64,000 bases of DNA from the NCBI RefSeq assembly GCF_000283155.1, contig NW_004454210.1:7544747-7608746 (forward strand), written 5' to 3'. Below are positions 1-12,000 of this stretch, piece by piece. A program made the translations under genes and the position numbers. The stretch's first letter is position 1. Each line of letters opens with the position of its first letter. This DNA is from Ceratotherium simum simum. Taxonomy: Eukaryota; Chordata; Mammalia; Perissodactyla; Rhinocerotidae. Under the pieces are notes generated by a model that worked only from the letters and a program-made list of their open reading frames with translations, did not search any database and was not told the origin of the DNA.

Positions 1-25
1 AGGATGTACTTAATTGTAACAATGC

Positions 26-410
26 CTGGCTAACAGTGGTTTAAGCAATAAAGGCATTTAAACATCTCAGGTAACAAGAAGTTAAGGAGAATGGTATCTG
101 TTTCAGAACAGCAAGAAGATATCAGGATGCTGGACTGATGTCTCTACAGTTCTCCTGGCATTTCCCTCATGGTCTTAAGATAGTTGCCATAGCTCCAAGC
201 ATCACATTTTCAGACAACATCACGCCAAAACAGAAAGGAAGGGGAGAGGCAGAACTCTTCCTCCACCATACTCTCTCTTTGTTATTAGAGCAAAAAAAAA
301 CTTCCTAGAAGTCACCAGCAGACCAGGTCACATGCCTACCCCTAGACAAATGACAGGCAAAGAGGAGTGGTATAAGTATATTGGGCTTAGATCAATCATG
401 ATTCAATGCC
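26..410 (+). repeat. Ancient interspersed repeat, unnamed family, copy 1
   Basis: Phrases such as AGCAATAAAGGCATTTAAAC, AACAAGAAGTTAAGGAG, GCTCCAAGCATCACATTTTC and a trailing GGCTTAGATCAATCATG match a repeat I recognise as interspersed in eutherian genomes but cannot name safely. Related copies lie at 40585-41150 and 46385-46760. I see no coding content. Confidence 0.45.
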
Positions 411-602
411 TGGACCTACCTTCCTTGAGCACAGTGCTGCCCTTTGATACCTGAACAAAATTTGGATTGTTAGCATGGAGGAACTGGTGGGGAGGGTGGG
501 AAATGACTGCTATTAGGCAGCCAACAGTGTGTACCACAACTAAAGTCCTCTTTGTCACCTCCAATCATGAGCCTCCTCGCACCTCCCCAGTGCAAACTGC
601 TA

Positions 603-1089
603 CAATAGTCCCCCCTTATTGGGGGGGATACATTTCAAGACCCCAGTGGATGCCTGAAACTGCGGATAGTACCAAACCCTATATATACCATGTTTTTTCC
701 TATACGTACATACCTACGATAAAGTTTAATTTATAACTTAGGCACAGTAAGAGATTAACAACAATAGCTAATAATAAAGATGGCCTTGGGGCCATTAGTA
801 AGTAAAATAAGGGTTACTTGAACACAAGCACTGTGATACCACCACAGTCATCTGATAACCGAGGCGGCTACTAAGTGACTAATGGGTGGGTAGTGTGTAC
901 AGGGTGGATATGCTGGACAAAGGGATGATTCACGTCCTGGGTGGGAGGGAGCGGGATGGCATGAGATTTCATCACGCTACTCATGGATTGTTTTTTTCTG
1001 GAATTTTCCATTTAATATTGTCAGACCGTGGTTGACCTCGGGTAACCGAAACCGCGGAAAGCAAAACCACGGATAAGGAGGTGCTACTG
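603..1089. mobile_element. Tigger-type DNA transposon remnant (non-autonomous)
   Basis: The element runs between TA dinucleotides at 601-602 and 1090-1091, the target duplication of Tc1/mariner elements. The ends are inverted: TAGTCCCCCCTTATTGG on the left and the complement of AAGGAGGTGCTACTG on the right. The interior includes GTGGATGCCTGAAACTGCGG and CCGCGGAAAGCAAAACCACG, familiar from the Tigger/MER2 group. At about 490 bp it has no transposase frame and is an old internally deleted copy. The exact subfamily is not certain. Confidence 0.75.
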
Positions 1090-1289
1090 TATTATCATTC
1101 CAGACTTCATGTGCATATACACATACATGTGAGGAACACAGCATAATAGACCACAGACTTGGGGCATTTAATAGACTTCTGGTAGAGTTATGTGTGTGAG
1201 TATGTGTGCGTATGTGATAAACATGCCATCCTACTCTAAGCATCTTTCTGCAATTTGCTTCACCATTCAAGGATATGTCTCAGTGATCC

Positions 1290-1470
1290 ATCCACACCCA
1301 TACTTATTGATCTCTTCTATCTTTGCAACTGCTGCATAGTGTTCCCTAGTGTGGACATATCACAGTTTATTTAGATACATCCCTATTGATAGCCTCTTGG
1401 TTATTTTTAGAGCAGCTTCTAAGCATTTCTGTGGACAAAGGCACTGGGTATTCTCCATGTGTACCTCCAG
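1290..1470 (-). mobile_element. Old L1 fragment, 3' region
   Basis: The + strand reads GCATAGTGTTCCCTAGTGTGG, CACAGTTTATTTAGATACATC and CCCTATTGATAGCC, the reverse complement of the end of L1 ORF2/3'UTR in old mammalian L1s. It is short and highly diverged. Confidence 0.55.
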
Positions 1471-1489
1471 ATCCAACTTTCTCTGCTCT

Positions 1490-1915
1490 GTGTTCAGATT
1501 GCTGACTGCTATAAACAGCATGAGCTGGCTGTCTTGCTCTCTGGCATCTGGTTGGGTGAAACCTATGTGAGTGGCAGGAAATCAGAGGGTGCAACAGGAG
1601 AAGTTGGGGTGTTTATTCCCTGGTTCACTTCCTGTCAAACTGCAGGTTGGCAGTGGCTGTGTTCCTCTACCAAAGGCCACAGCTCCTGTCAAGGGGCCTG
1701 CCCTACAGCGAAAGCTCTCAGGGCGTTCCAGTATCTGCTATTGTCCCCTTGCCCCTTCAGGCCCCCCAGGGTGGTAACATTTCTCCCTACTGACAGCCCT
1801 AAGGTACTTCACCATCCCGTGTTGGTTTTTCTGACTTGTTGTAAGTAGCCCCTTTATTAAGCCCTCTTTGACATCCCTCTCCAGATGCTGTTTCCTGCTC
1901 CATTCTGACTGATAG
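1490..1915 (+). repeat. Probable old interspersed repeat
   Basis: The arrangement GTTTATTCCCTGGTTC, AAGGCCACAGCTCCTGTC, CCCTTCAGGCC, GTAAGTAGCCCCTTTATTAA and a final TTCTGACTGATAGAG resembles a widespread eutherian repeat whose name I cannot fix. Three overlapping frames (1459-1848 and others) fall in it and look non-coding: they have no domain and no codon signal. Confidence 0.4.
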
Positions 1916-2424
1916 AGCTACTTACTTATTTAGAAGAGCAAGAACAATGAAGACCTGAACCTTTCAGTGCAAGGCTCCATTTGCCCCCGGTTTGCCGGTT
2001 TCTCCCAGCAGCTCCCCTTCCCAGCTTCTGCTTTCATCCCCCTATCACTCGGTCTTGTGTAAGCGGCACCCCAGATGACCCCAGCCCCAGAGAGCCACCC
2101 GGACCTCTACTCTGTATGCTGCCCTATAAGCACACTGGGTCCTCATCCTGACTGACAGGTCCTCGTGTGTGGGCCTCACAGGGATCTTTAATTGGCTGCT
2201 GCTAAATGAGAGCTGGGAAAGATTCTCAGTTCTCACAGTACATGGTTCCCAACTATAGAGATATCCCCCCGGGACATGACAAGAGCTCAAGGCTCTTGGG
2301 CCCTCTGGGCTCTCTAACATTTCATTCACCTCATGCCTCCTCTTAAACTCAACACTGAGTTCTCTACTTTAAGCCCTGAGATGAGTTTAGCAACTAGTCA
2401 CCACATTTCCAGAGCTCCTAGCAA

Positions 2425-2680
2425 AATAGTTAAGAATATGGGCTATGGAGTTAAATAAATCAAGATTCAAATTCTGACTCCACCACTCAACAGCTGAGAG
2501 ACTGCATGGAAGTTATTTAACTTCTCTGTGCCTGTTTCCTCATTGTAAAGTTGAAATTATAATATTGCTTACTTCTTAGGGTTGTTTTAAAGAGCACATA
2601 AGATATATCTAAATGTATTTCTAAAATAACACAGAGCCTCGTCCAAAGAGAGCTTCTCATACACAGTAATAGATTTGATT
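2425..2680 (+). mobile_element. MIR SINE
   Basis: The MIR order is visible: TAGTTAAGAATATGGGCTATGG, CTGACTCCACCACTCAACAGC, CTTCTCTGTGCCTGTTTCC, then GGGTTGTTTTAAAG. It is an old, diverged copy in sense orientation. Confidence 0.7.
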
Positions 2681-2903
2681 TGCTCAACACTATATAAGTT
2701 GCTGGGGGAGGTAAGGGAAGCCGTGGCCCTACCCTCAAGGAGCCTGATCTACTTTGGAAGATGAGAAGAACATTCTCATGATAATGAACAACACAGATGG
2801 CCCTATATTTTTAAGTGACAGATGATCTGGTATAAGCTCCAGTGCAACAGGAGTAGGATGATCCTTTCACATATCTAACTTTTCATATTACCTGACCTGT
2901 TCT

Positions 2904-3124
2904 TTTTTTTTTTTTTTTTTTTTAATAATTTTATTTATTTATTTTTCCTCCAAAGCCCCAGTAGATAGTTGTATGTCATAGTTGCACATCCTTCCAGTCG
3001 CTGTACGTGGGACGCGGCCTCAGCATGGCCGGAGAAGCGGTGCGTCGGTGCGCGCCCGGGATCCGAACCCGAGCCGCCAGCAGCGGAGCACGAGCACTTA
3101 ACTGCTAAGCCACGGGGCCGGCCC
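2904..3124 (-). mobile_element. Equine ERE1 SINE
   Basis: A complete antisense copy, with the T-rich tail at the left and the tRNA-like head (complement GGGCCGGCCCCGTGGCTTAG) at the right. It is flanked by a 15-bp target duplication, TACCTGACCTGTTCT at 2889-2903 and TACCTGACCGGTTCT at 3125-3139, with one mismatch. The low divergence and intact duplication mean a fairly recent insertion. Confidence 0.95.
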
Positions 3125-3244
3125 TACCTGACCGGTTCTTGAGGGCGAGCACCAAGCATTATTGTTCCTTGTGTGCCCAGTGCTCTGCACACAGTAGGCA
3201 TTCAAACACAATTTGTCTAAATACCCAACGAATGCTTGGAGAGC

Positions 3245-3445
3245 ATGTTAGAACAAGCACTTCATTCTTTACAAAGCACTTTGAATCTGAAGCATCGTTT
3301 AATTCTCATAACAACCCTGTGAGATAGTTACTATTACTGTCACCTGCATTTTCCGAATAAAGAAACCGTGTCAGATAAGCTTAGCATCTTGTTCAAGTCA
3401 CACAGTCAGTTTATGGTGTGGCTGGTCTGACACCCAAAGCCTTTG
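3245..3445 (-). mobile_element. MIR SINE
   Basis: Antisense MIR phrases are seen: CTCATAACAACCCTGTGAGATAG, CACCTGCATTTTCCG, and CAAGTCACACAGTCAG. It ends near a degenerate tRNA-derived head. Confidence 0.65.
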
Positions 3446-3989
3446 ACCGAAAGGAGGAGCCTCCTCCTACAAGGGCCACAGAAGTGCATAAGCTGAAGAT
3501 GTCCATCCTCTGCCAGATGTCCTTTTCTGGCCTCCAGTGTGCTCTGTCTTTAACCTTTCTCTTTGCTCTCTCTAGCTGAGACAGCTGGCTCCAGTTTTTT
3601 CTTTTAGCCAAAGGGAATCCAATTTATTAGTATTTCTTTTCAGGGAGGCAAAGACTCTCCTATTCATCCAAGCCCCTATAAATATAAATGTATAATATAG
3701 CCATTAAACTCTGGAATGTGACACAGCCATAACCACACACAAGCTATTAAAAGTTTGCTACCTCCAGTGGGAGATATTCACCATGCTTACTACTCTCTCC
3801 TCCTCACAGGGCCAGGACAGAACAGGAGCTCTCTGATTAGGGGAAATCTTTTATTTTGCATTAGAATCCTTCTAAAAGCAGTTGTGTTACCGATTGGAAG
3901 GCAATGTTTAAAAAATTTTTTTAATCACAAAAAGCACTACAAGGTTTTTGGGAAAAAAAATCAAACAATACTGAAATATGTAAAGTAAA

Positions 3990-5360
3990 AAGTTAAAGTT
4001 TTCAAGAGAATGAGAAGACAAGCCACAGCTGGAAGAAAATATTTGCAAAAGATATATCTAATAAAGGACTGTTATCTAAAATATACAAAGAACTCTTACA
4101 ACTCAACAATAAGAAAAGGAACAACCTGATTAAAAAATGCACAAAAGACCTCAATAGACACCTCACCAAAGAGATACAGAAGGAAAATAAGCACATGAAA
4201 AGACATTCCACATCACACGTCATTAGGGAATTGCTAATGGTTGTTAAGTTTGTGTGCTCCTCTTCAGCGGCCCGGGGTTTGCAAGTTCGGATCCCGGGAG
4301 TGGACATAAGCATCGTTCATCAAGCCATGCTGTGGCAGGCTTGATGGTAGAGGTAGAGGAAGGTGGGCACGGATGTTAGCTCAGGGCCAATCTTCCTCAG
4401 CAAAAAGAGGAGAATTGACAATGGATGTTAGCTCAGGGCTGATCTTCCTCACCAAAAAATAAATAAAGAAATAACCAGGAGCTACCACTACACACCTATT
4501 AGAATGGCCAAATCCAAAATGGTAATGGCACCAAATGCTGGTGACTATCTGGAGCAACAGGGCCTCTCATTCATTGCTGGTGGAATCCCAAAATGGTATG
4601 GCCACTTTGGGAGACCTTTTGGCAGTTTCTTACAAAACTATACTCTTACCATATGATCCAGCAACTGCTTCCCCTGGTATTTAACCAAATATGTTGAAAA
4701 CTTATGTCCACACAAAAACATGCACACAAATGTTTATAGCAGCTGTATTCATAATTGCCAAAACTTGGAAGCACCCAAGATGTCCTTCAGTAGGTGAACG
4801 GATAAATAAACTGTGGTACATGGGACAATATTATTCAGTGTTGAAAAGAAATGAGTTTTCAAGCCATGGAGAGACATGGAGGAAACTTACATTACTAAGT
4901 GAAAGAAGCCAATCAGAAAAGGCTTCATAACATATGATTCCAACTGCATGGTGTCCAACTAGATGACATTCTGGAAAAGACAAAACTATTGAGACAGTAA
5001 AAAGATCAGTGGTTGCCAGGGGTTGTGGGGAGGGAAGGATGAATAGGCAGAGCATAGAGGATTTTTAGGGCAGTGAAGCTATTTTGTATGATATTATAAT
5101 AGTGGATACATGTCATTATACATTTGTCAAAACTCATGGAATGTACAACACCAAGAGTGAACTGTAACGTAAACTACAGATTCTGGGTGATAATGATGTG
5201 TCAATGTAGGCTCATCAATTGTAACAAATGTACCACTCTGGTAGGGGGATGTGGTTGGTGGGGAGGCTGGGAGTGTGAGGGAGGGGTTGTATGGGAAATC
5301 TCTGCACCTTTCCTTCAGTTTGCTGTTAACCGAAAACTGCTCTGAAAGATAAAGTCTATT
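3990..5360 (+). mobile_element. Old L1, 3' part of ORF2 and 3'UTR, split by an ERE
   Basis: The left part runs from GAATGAGAAGACAAGCCAC to the ORF2 end region (GCACATGAAAAGACATTCC). It is interrupted at 4236-4467 by a SINE and resumes with CCACTACACACCTATTAG. The right part contains TAGCAGCTGTATTCATAATT, GTTGCCAGGGGTTGTGGGG and a terminal ATAAAGTCTA. Many stops and indels make it a dead copy. Confidence 0.85.
4236..4467 (+). mobile_element. ERE SINE (ERE2-like) inserted into L1
   Basis: The copy begins within the head (GGTTGTTAAGTTTGTGTGC), has GGCCCGGGGTTTGCAAG and two copies of the tail phrase GGATGTTAGCTCAGGGC, and ends in an A-rich tail. The L1 sequence is continuous across it, so it inserted later. 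It is more diverged than the ERE1 copies. Confidence 0.85.
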
Positions 5361-5365
5361 TTTTT

Positions 5366-5697
5366 CTTTTTTTTAATTGTGAAATTTTTATTGTACGTTA
5401 TTGTTTGTCACCATATAAATGCATCCCTCCACCCCTTGTGCCCATGCCCCACCCTCCTTGCCCCTGGTAACCACCAAACAGTTATGTCTGTCTGTGTGTT
5501 GGTTTATCTTCCACATATGCGTGAAATCATACAGTGTTTATCTTTCTCTTTCTGGCTTATTTCGCTTAACATAATACCCTCCAGGTCCATCCATGTTGTT
5601 GCAAATGGGATGATTTTGTGTTTTTTTATGGCTGAGTAGTATTCCATGGTATATATATACCACGTCTTCTTTATCCAATCATCAGTCAAGGGACATG
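5366..5697 (-). mobile_element. 5'-truncated L1, antisense, with target duplication
   Basis: About 330 bp of L1 3' end in reverse. It starts with a T-rich tail and AATTGTGAAATTTTTATTG, passes ATATAAATGCATCCCTCCACC, and ends in ORF2 3' sequence (GAGTAGTATTCCATGGTAT). The flanks repeat AAGTCTATTTTTTT (5352-5365 and from 5698). A shorter copy of the same 3' end lies at 63483-63590. Confidence 0.85.
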
Positions 5698-5998
5698 AAG
5701 TCTATTTTTTTTTAAGTGGAAGTCATTTTCCCTATTCCTCCCATGCTCAATCCCACTTCCCACATGTAAATGTTGTTAAATATTTCGTGTATTTTCCTCC
5801 AGTCTTTCTTTTCACACACACATAATGTGTGTGTATGTATAAGATTTCTTTAAAAGGTCAGAAAAAGCTATGTATGTGCACATGATTATAGTGGTGTCTC
5901 CTTATAATGGTGGAAATACTTTACAGTTATTCAAAATAAGGAATAGTTAAGTAAATTATGATATATTGCTAAATGAGCACTGTATAATGGACTCCCAG

Positions 5999-6123
5999 AT
6001 AAGTAGAGTAGAGTAGTAGCAGTAGTTAAAGGAGAGTAGTAGTAGTAGTGGTTATAGTAGAGTAGTAGCAGTACTAGTACTAGTAGAATAGAGGAGGAGT
6101 TAGAGTAGAGTAGTAGTAGTAGA
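5999..6123 (+). repeat. AGT-rich imperfect microsatellite
   Basis: The stretch is dominated by GTA/AGTAG units such as AGAGTAGAGTAGTAGCAGT and TACTAGTACTAGTAGAATAG. It shows several interrupted expansions of a trinucleotide or pentanucleotide unit and abuts a MIR copy. Confidence 0.8.
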
Positions 6124-7040
6124 ATCAGACAGAACTGGGTTTAAGTTCCCATCTTGCACAACCATACAATCCAGCTATTCCACTTCTGGGTATTTATCCA
6201 AAGAAAACAACACTAATTTGAAAAGATATATGCATCCCTATGCTCACGGTGACATTATTTGCAATGGCCAAGACTTGGAAACAACCTAAGTGCCCATCAA
6301 CAGATGAATGGATAAAGAAGATGTGGTATATATACCACTGTGTGTATATATATATGTATGTATACTGAAATAGAATGGAATACTACTCAGCCATAAAAAA
6401 AAGATGAAATCTTGCCATTTGCTACAATATGGATGGACCTGGAGGATATTATGGTAAGTGAAATAAGTCAGACAGAGAAAGACAAATACCATATGATTTC
6501 ACCTATATGTGGAATATAAAAAACAAAACAAACGAACCAACAAAACAAAACAGAAACAGACTTATAGATACAGAGAACAAATTGGTGGTCACCAGAGTGG
6601 GGGCGTGGATGAGCAAAATATGTGAAGGGGATTAAGAGGTATAAACTTCCAGTCATAAAATGAATGAGTCATGGAGATGTAATGTACAGCACAGGGAACA
6701 TAGACAATAATATTGCCATAACTTTGTATGGTGACAGATGGTAGCTAGACTTGTCATGGTGATCATTTAATAATGGATATAAATGTCAAATCACTATGTT
6801 GCACACCTGAAACTAATATAATATTGTATGTCAACTGTAGTTCAATTAAAAAAAAAATCCCATCTTGCTATTTAAACAAGTAGTGAGCACTCTCCAAACC
6901 TTAAGTTTATCACCTGTACCACAAAAATATTAGCGCTTACCCAAAGGGTTGCTGTATCGATTAAATTGAAATTGAGAATCTATATAAACGCCCCAACAAA
7001 GTGCTTGGCACCTGATCGCTGCTCCATCAGCCACGGTCCC
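6120..7040 (+). mobile_element. MIR SINE split by an L1
   Basis: MIR sequence reaches TTTAAGTTCCCATCTTGC at 6157, is interrupted by a 700-bp L1, and resumes at 6869 with TATTTAAACAAGTAG, ending with CAAAGTGCTTGGCACC. The join reconstructs a continuous diverged MIR. Confidence 0.65.
6158..6857 (+). mobile_element. 5'-truncated L1 inserted into the MIR
   Basis: The copy covers the end of ORF2 (ATGGCCAAGACTTGGAAAC, GAATACTACTCAGCCATAAA) and the 3'UTR (TGTTGCACACCTGAAACTAA), ending in an A tail. An exact 11-bp target duplication, TCCCATCTTGC, lies at 6147-6157 and 6858-6868. A (TA)/(TG) stretch at 6330-6364 has expanded inside it. Confidence 0.9.
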
Positions 7041-7570
7041 TTCTCGAGGGTAGACCCCTGTCCTGGTGATCGTTGCTCCCCAACAGCTTAACTCAGCACC
7101 TGGCCAAAGTAAGCAGTAAGATAAATGCTGGCTGAGTTGAACCGGAGTGGGACATTCTAACCATTTAAAATCACTATTCAGAGACAGGGTGTGGAGTTCG
7201 GGATTTCAAGCAATACGAGATTTACTGGAGGGAATGAGAGGCTTACACTGCGTTGGATGGTCTGGGGGAGTCGAGGCCAGGGAAGCGTCTTCTATCCTGC
7301 ACAGTGTGGAAGGATCACAGTGTGGGAGGCCCCTTGCGGGTGACCCCAGCTGCCTGTGGCACCGAACAGGTGATTCCCAAGGGGCTGCCAGAAGCTGCCG
7401 CAAAGCCTCCCATCTGCCCTGGTAACGAGGCTTTCTCTGCACCGTCTTGACTCTGTTGACTCATTGAGAGAGAGAGCCCTAACCTGTGCAAAGGAATGCA
7501 GGAAAGTAAGTTCTGATAGGGGAGAAGGAGGGAGGAAGCTCATGGCTCAACCTATAGAAGACTGCAGAAG
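7040..7570. other. Unique stretch, nothing recognised
   Basis: I see no repeat family and no exon. Four overlapping frames on both strands between 7147 and 7543 cover the same GC-rich patch. None shows a domain, so I treat them as chance. Confidence 0.4.
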
Positions 7571-7985
7571 CATTTTTTAAAACTAGAAACAATTTTAGTT
7601 TTTAGTTTACAAACAAATATGTGCCCGTTATAAAGGCAGAAAATCATCCATAATCTCACTAGCCAGAGAAAACCCCTGTTAAAACCTCGGTCTTATTTCC
7701 TCTTGGATGTTTTCCTATGCCTGCATACAGGTATCGTACCTATATCATATATGTAAAATATTGTATATTTTACACATTGTATATGTGTTTTCCATATGAT
7801 ATCCTTTTATCACATCAATAAACAATCATCCATGACATCATTTTTAATGGCTGAATAGAATTCCAGTGTCTGGCTAAACTATACTTTATCTAACCAATCA
7901 TCTATTGTCAGACATTTGGATCATTTCCAAAATCTTGCTATTATAAACAGAGCTGCCAGGAACTTCCTTAGAGCCATGCAGTGAA
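7570..7985 (-). mobile_element. Old L1 3' fragment
   Basis: The + strand reads TTTTTAATGGCTGAATAGAA, TATTGTCAGACATTTGGATC and TTGCTATTATAAACAGAGC, the reverse complement of the L1 ORF2 end region. It is strongly diverged. Confidence 0.6.
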
Positions 7986-8555
7986 CTTCTGATCCTCTTT
8001 CACAGAAGGGTGAGAGAGAACAATAAGCTATTTGCTGAAGCCGACTTCAACCCCAAACCACCACCCCCTCATCCCCACCCCTGGCGATACCCAGTCCCCT
8101 GGAGTCCAGCTGGAGGAATCCACGGTCAGGACCTTGGATTCTTGAGGATTTGCCCCACTCCCAGGAGGAGTGTCTGAGCCGTTTTGAACCCACATAATTA
8201 GATGTGAGGGCCCTGAAACCAGGCCAGCTCTAACCAAAACTGGGAAGCAGATGAAGGAAGTCTTGGCTCACTCTCAACTCCCTCTTAAGTGTTTCCCTTC
8301 CCTAGTACTGTCCAGTCCTCCCAAGAGGTAACTGCCTGGTGCCCCAAACCCCTAAGCCCTGATCTCAGCATCTGATATCCTAATTTCTGCAGCCGTGACA
8401 GAAACCAGGCTATAAGGAGCCATACCTTCTGGTAATGTATGCTCTCAAGAGGCTCCCTTTAACATCTTGAGTCAAGCAACATGCTTTGAACTAAACACTG
8501 CAGGGGGCACAGGTGAGTAAGACATCATCCCTGCCTGCAGGTAGTTTATACTCTG

Positions 8556-9008
8556 TTCTAGTTTCCTAGGGGCTGCCATAACAAAGCGACATAATCTGGG
8601 GGCCCTGAGGCAATGGAAACTCATGTCTCACAGTTCTGGAGGCTACAAGTCAGAAATCAAGCTGTTGGCAGGGCCGCGCTCCCTCTGACAGCTCTAGGGG
8701 AGATCGCTTTCTTGCGTCTTCCCAGTGTCCAGTGGGTGCCAGGAATCCTTGGCCTTCCTTGGCTTACAGCTGCACCTCTCCAGTCTCTGCCTCTGCCTTC
8801 GCACAGCCTGCTTCCCCGTGTATCTGCGTCTCTGTGTCCAAATTTCCTTCCTCTTATTGGGCATCCGTCATACTGGATTTAGAGCCCCTCCTAGTCCTGT
8901 ATGACTTCTTCTTGACTAATTATATCTGCAAAGACCCTATTTTCAAATAAGGTCACATTCTGAGGTTCTGGGTGCACGAGGTGGGGGACGCTATTTAACC
9001 CAGTATAC
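8556..9008 (-). mobile_element. MLT1-type LTR (ERVL-MaLR)
   Basis: The reverse complement of an MLT1 LTR is clear: TAGTTTCCTAGGGGCTGCC, CTCACAGTTCTGGAGGCTAC, CAGGGCCGCGCTCCCTCTG, GCAAAGACCCTATTTTCAAA, GGTCACATTCTGAGGTTC. It is an old solo LTR with no internal region. A frame at 8613-8882 lies entirely inside it. Confidence 0.8.
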
Positions 9009-9009
9009 A

Positions 9010-12000
9010 CTCTGATAAAGACAGTGGTGAATATAGACAATCAAAATTGCAGGCATGAAGTTACTACTACAGCTCTAAAAGGACCCAGAGGAATAAGACA
9101 TGGGGGTGAGTAGGGGGTGCAAGGAGTTGTGAGCCTGGGGCTGTCCTTGAAGTCACCCTGTCTAGCACCTCCTAGTCTGGCTATGCCTATGAGCCAGACT
9201 CCCTGTGAGCCCCCAGTGGGCCGGCTGAAGCTCCCTGTGGAATAAGGAATACTTCTTGAATTCTCTCCAGCTCTCCTCACAACCCCATTTCCTGTCGACC
9301 AGAAGTTCTGCAGACAATCACGGCAGGGAAAAGACAAACTTAATGGAGAACATATAAAGGCAGAACTGCAACATCTTTTCCCCTAATTTGTTGTGCTTTT
9401 TGCACATATTTTTCCTTTTCCTCTGCTACCTCAGGTTTAAAAATGTGGGGGAGGTGCCAGAAGCAGCGCCATCCTTTTTGAATCCCAGAGCTTGCTCTTT
9501 CCTGCCCCAGCCATGCACTGCTAACACAGCAGGGTTGCAAACTCCTGGCGGGACAATTAGGGCCGAGCCCTTCTCAGGACTTCAGGCCACAGTCTGTGCA
9601 TCTCCAGGGCTGACTTTCAGTGCTGGCAGGGCATGGCGGATGCTGAGATTTGAGAGTCGCCACATCACAGCACGTCCTTTGCAGAGGCAGCGGGGTTGTC
9701 TTCAGAGGCATGTTCCCCACACCTAAACCTTCCCCTTGGACCATTTCAAGGAGGTTTACTTCTCCACCAGCTCTTACAGATGACAGAAGTAACTCATAAC
9801 AAGTGCTCTCATGGTTGCTGTCCCACCCAGAGTCCCCTGGCAGGTTGTCCAATGGTGACTATGACCTACCCCCGGGCTGTCTTCTACACACACCTTTCAC
9901 TCTCAGCCTGGGAGCTTTCTTGGACTGGCTGTGGGGAGCAGGCTGAAAGGACAGGGGAGGTGAGCCTTTGGGAGCAAGCTCAAGCAATGAGCAACAGGAG
10001 ATGGTGAAAAACACCTCCACTTTCTTGCACTTGGGGGTAAGGAGGGACAACTCTGAGGTTTGCTTTCTGCCATCTCCCAGAGGTCCCAGAGGGACTGAGA
10101 CCAGCTGCTCCCAGTGGTGACCTGCTCATTCGTGTGTGCTATATTTTCTCACTTCCCCACTCCCTTCCCCATGCTGCCTGGAATCACTTCCCAAATAAAC
10201 TACTTGTAATCAAAACCATGTCTCTTGGTCGGCTTCTGGGCAATTCTGTGGGGGAGAGGGACAAAGATAAGTAGAAGTACCTGAAAAGACAAATTACCAG
10301 AGCGGTCATCAGGCAGAAGTGATGCCTGGCCAAGTGAGTTGAGGGCTGGCCAAGTGAGAAAAGGGCTGTTTTCAGAGCAGAAGGTGACCTCTGGGAACTG
10401 GAGCGGGCAGACAGCCTGGAGGAAGTGGGGCTTAAAGGTTGGGAGAACTCAATGGCCAGAAGCAGGGACAGGGAGGGAGAATGAAAGGGGAAACACATAA
10501 GCAAAGGGAATTCCAGATGATTCTTTTCATCATTCTGCCCTGCCCTCTTCCGCAAGTCGAAAAAAATACCTTGACCAGGAGCAAAACCAGGGTTTAAGAG
10601 ACAGTCGCTGAAGCTGCTTTTCAAGCTGAGACATGCATAAAGAAATACAAATCATCTACTAAAGAGGTCACCTTTCCTTCAGGTCTGAGGGCTGATTGAG
10701 TAAGATGACGCATGTAACCGCCACGGCTCCCCGCTCTGAAAACTTGGCACCAGAGCACACTGTGAAACCGCCAGCTCTCACTGTTGTGCCTGGAACCCGG
10801 GAGTCATGAACTTTGGGGGTTGAAGATATTTCCCTGAAGGCCTGGCAATCAAGACCTCATGTGCAGCTCCTGTGCTGGGAAAGATTTCTTCTTTGCTCGT
10901 CTTCACCTTCTCCCCAGGGAGGGAGAGTGCAGGCCCTATTGGCACATTGGATGAGAAAGGAAAAGAGCCCAGCCAAGAGAAAGGAAAAGAGCTCTGCCGG
11001 GTTTTATAAAGAGATCAGGCATGGAAAGCCTTGAAGACTCTGGGCTACATGCACAGAATTTGCTGGAAAGGACCTCGCCCTTGATGGCTGTGTCCAGAGC
11101 TAAGAGCCCCCTAAATAAACATACAGACTAAGTAAAAACAATATCTGCTATGCAAACTCAGCTTCAAGACCTACCCCCAATTCCCAACCAGACGGCTGCC
11201 CCCAGGCCTCTTCCAAATAGAAATTCCATAGCCACCATTCTTGCCAGCTCACAGGGGGCAACTGAGTTTTGCAGCCAGCGCTGTAGGAAGACAAAGGCTG
11301 GATCCGAGTCCTAGGAGGTTCCTAATTGCTCTGCTGTTTACTCAGTAAGAGAATCCGAAGCCCAACTAACACCAGCAGTTGTTGGAGCGACACTGTGTAG
11401 CCAACAGGCCCATGTGGGGATCATGCCCCTGGCTTTCCCCACACTCAGCCACAGACCAGGTGAGCGCAGGGGTATTGATGCCCAGGGACAACACTAGCCC
11501 ACCAGGGGCTGGGATCAGAAGGGTAAATGCTTCCCCATTTCCTCTTCCCCCACCCCCAGATGTTCCTGAGGTGCATTTCACAAAGCTTCTCAGAAGGTCC
11601 CACTTAGTGGTGGCCAATTCAATAACTTATCCTTTTGTTGGCTCTTCCTCCTTTCCTGTTTCACTCTCAAATAGACTAGCCACATGTAAGCATTCCTATC
11701 AGGCTCTGCTTTCAGAAGAACCCAGACTAAGGCACTCAGAAACCTCGAAATAGATTGGCTTCTGAAAATGACCCCGTGGGGCACAGCAATGAGGTTCCCT
11801 CGATCCTTGCTTATGTTTGTCTTGAATGTGAACCTTCCTGTTGTACCCAGGCAGGTATTAACTTGGAGAGAGGTTCTCAATACATCCAGCCCAAAGAAGG
11901 AGGAGAAAATGATCCCTCCATCTACATGGAGGAGCCATGGCAGGTGAATTCTTTTCACCAAGTCCTACTTCATTTTGTTGATTCACTAGAACCCATCTTG

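Noticed and set aside
3990..6857. Possibility of an active L1
   Set aside because: All L1 copies here are 5' truncated or interrupted, and their ORF2 parts have many stops.
10184..10624. 146-codon antisense frame
   Set aside because: Ser/Leu-rich, no domain, no promoter or splice context, in otherwise featureless flank.
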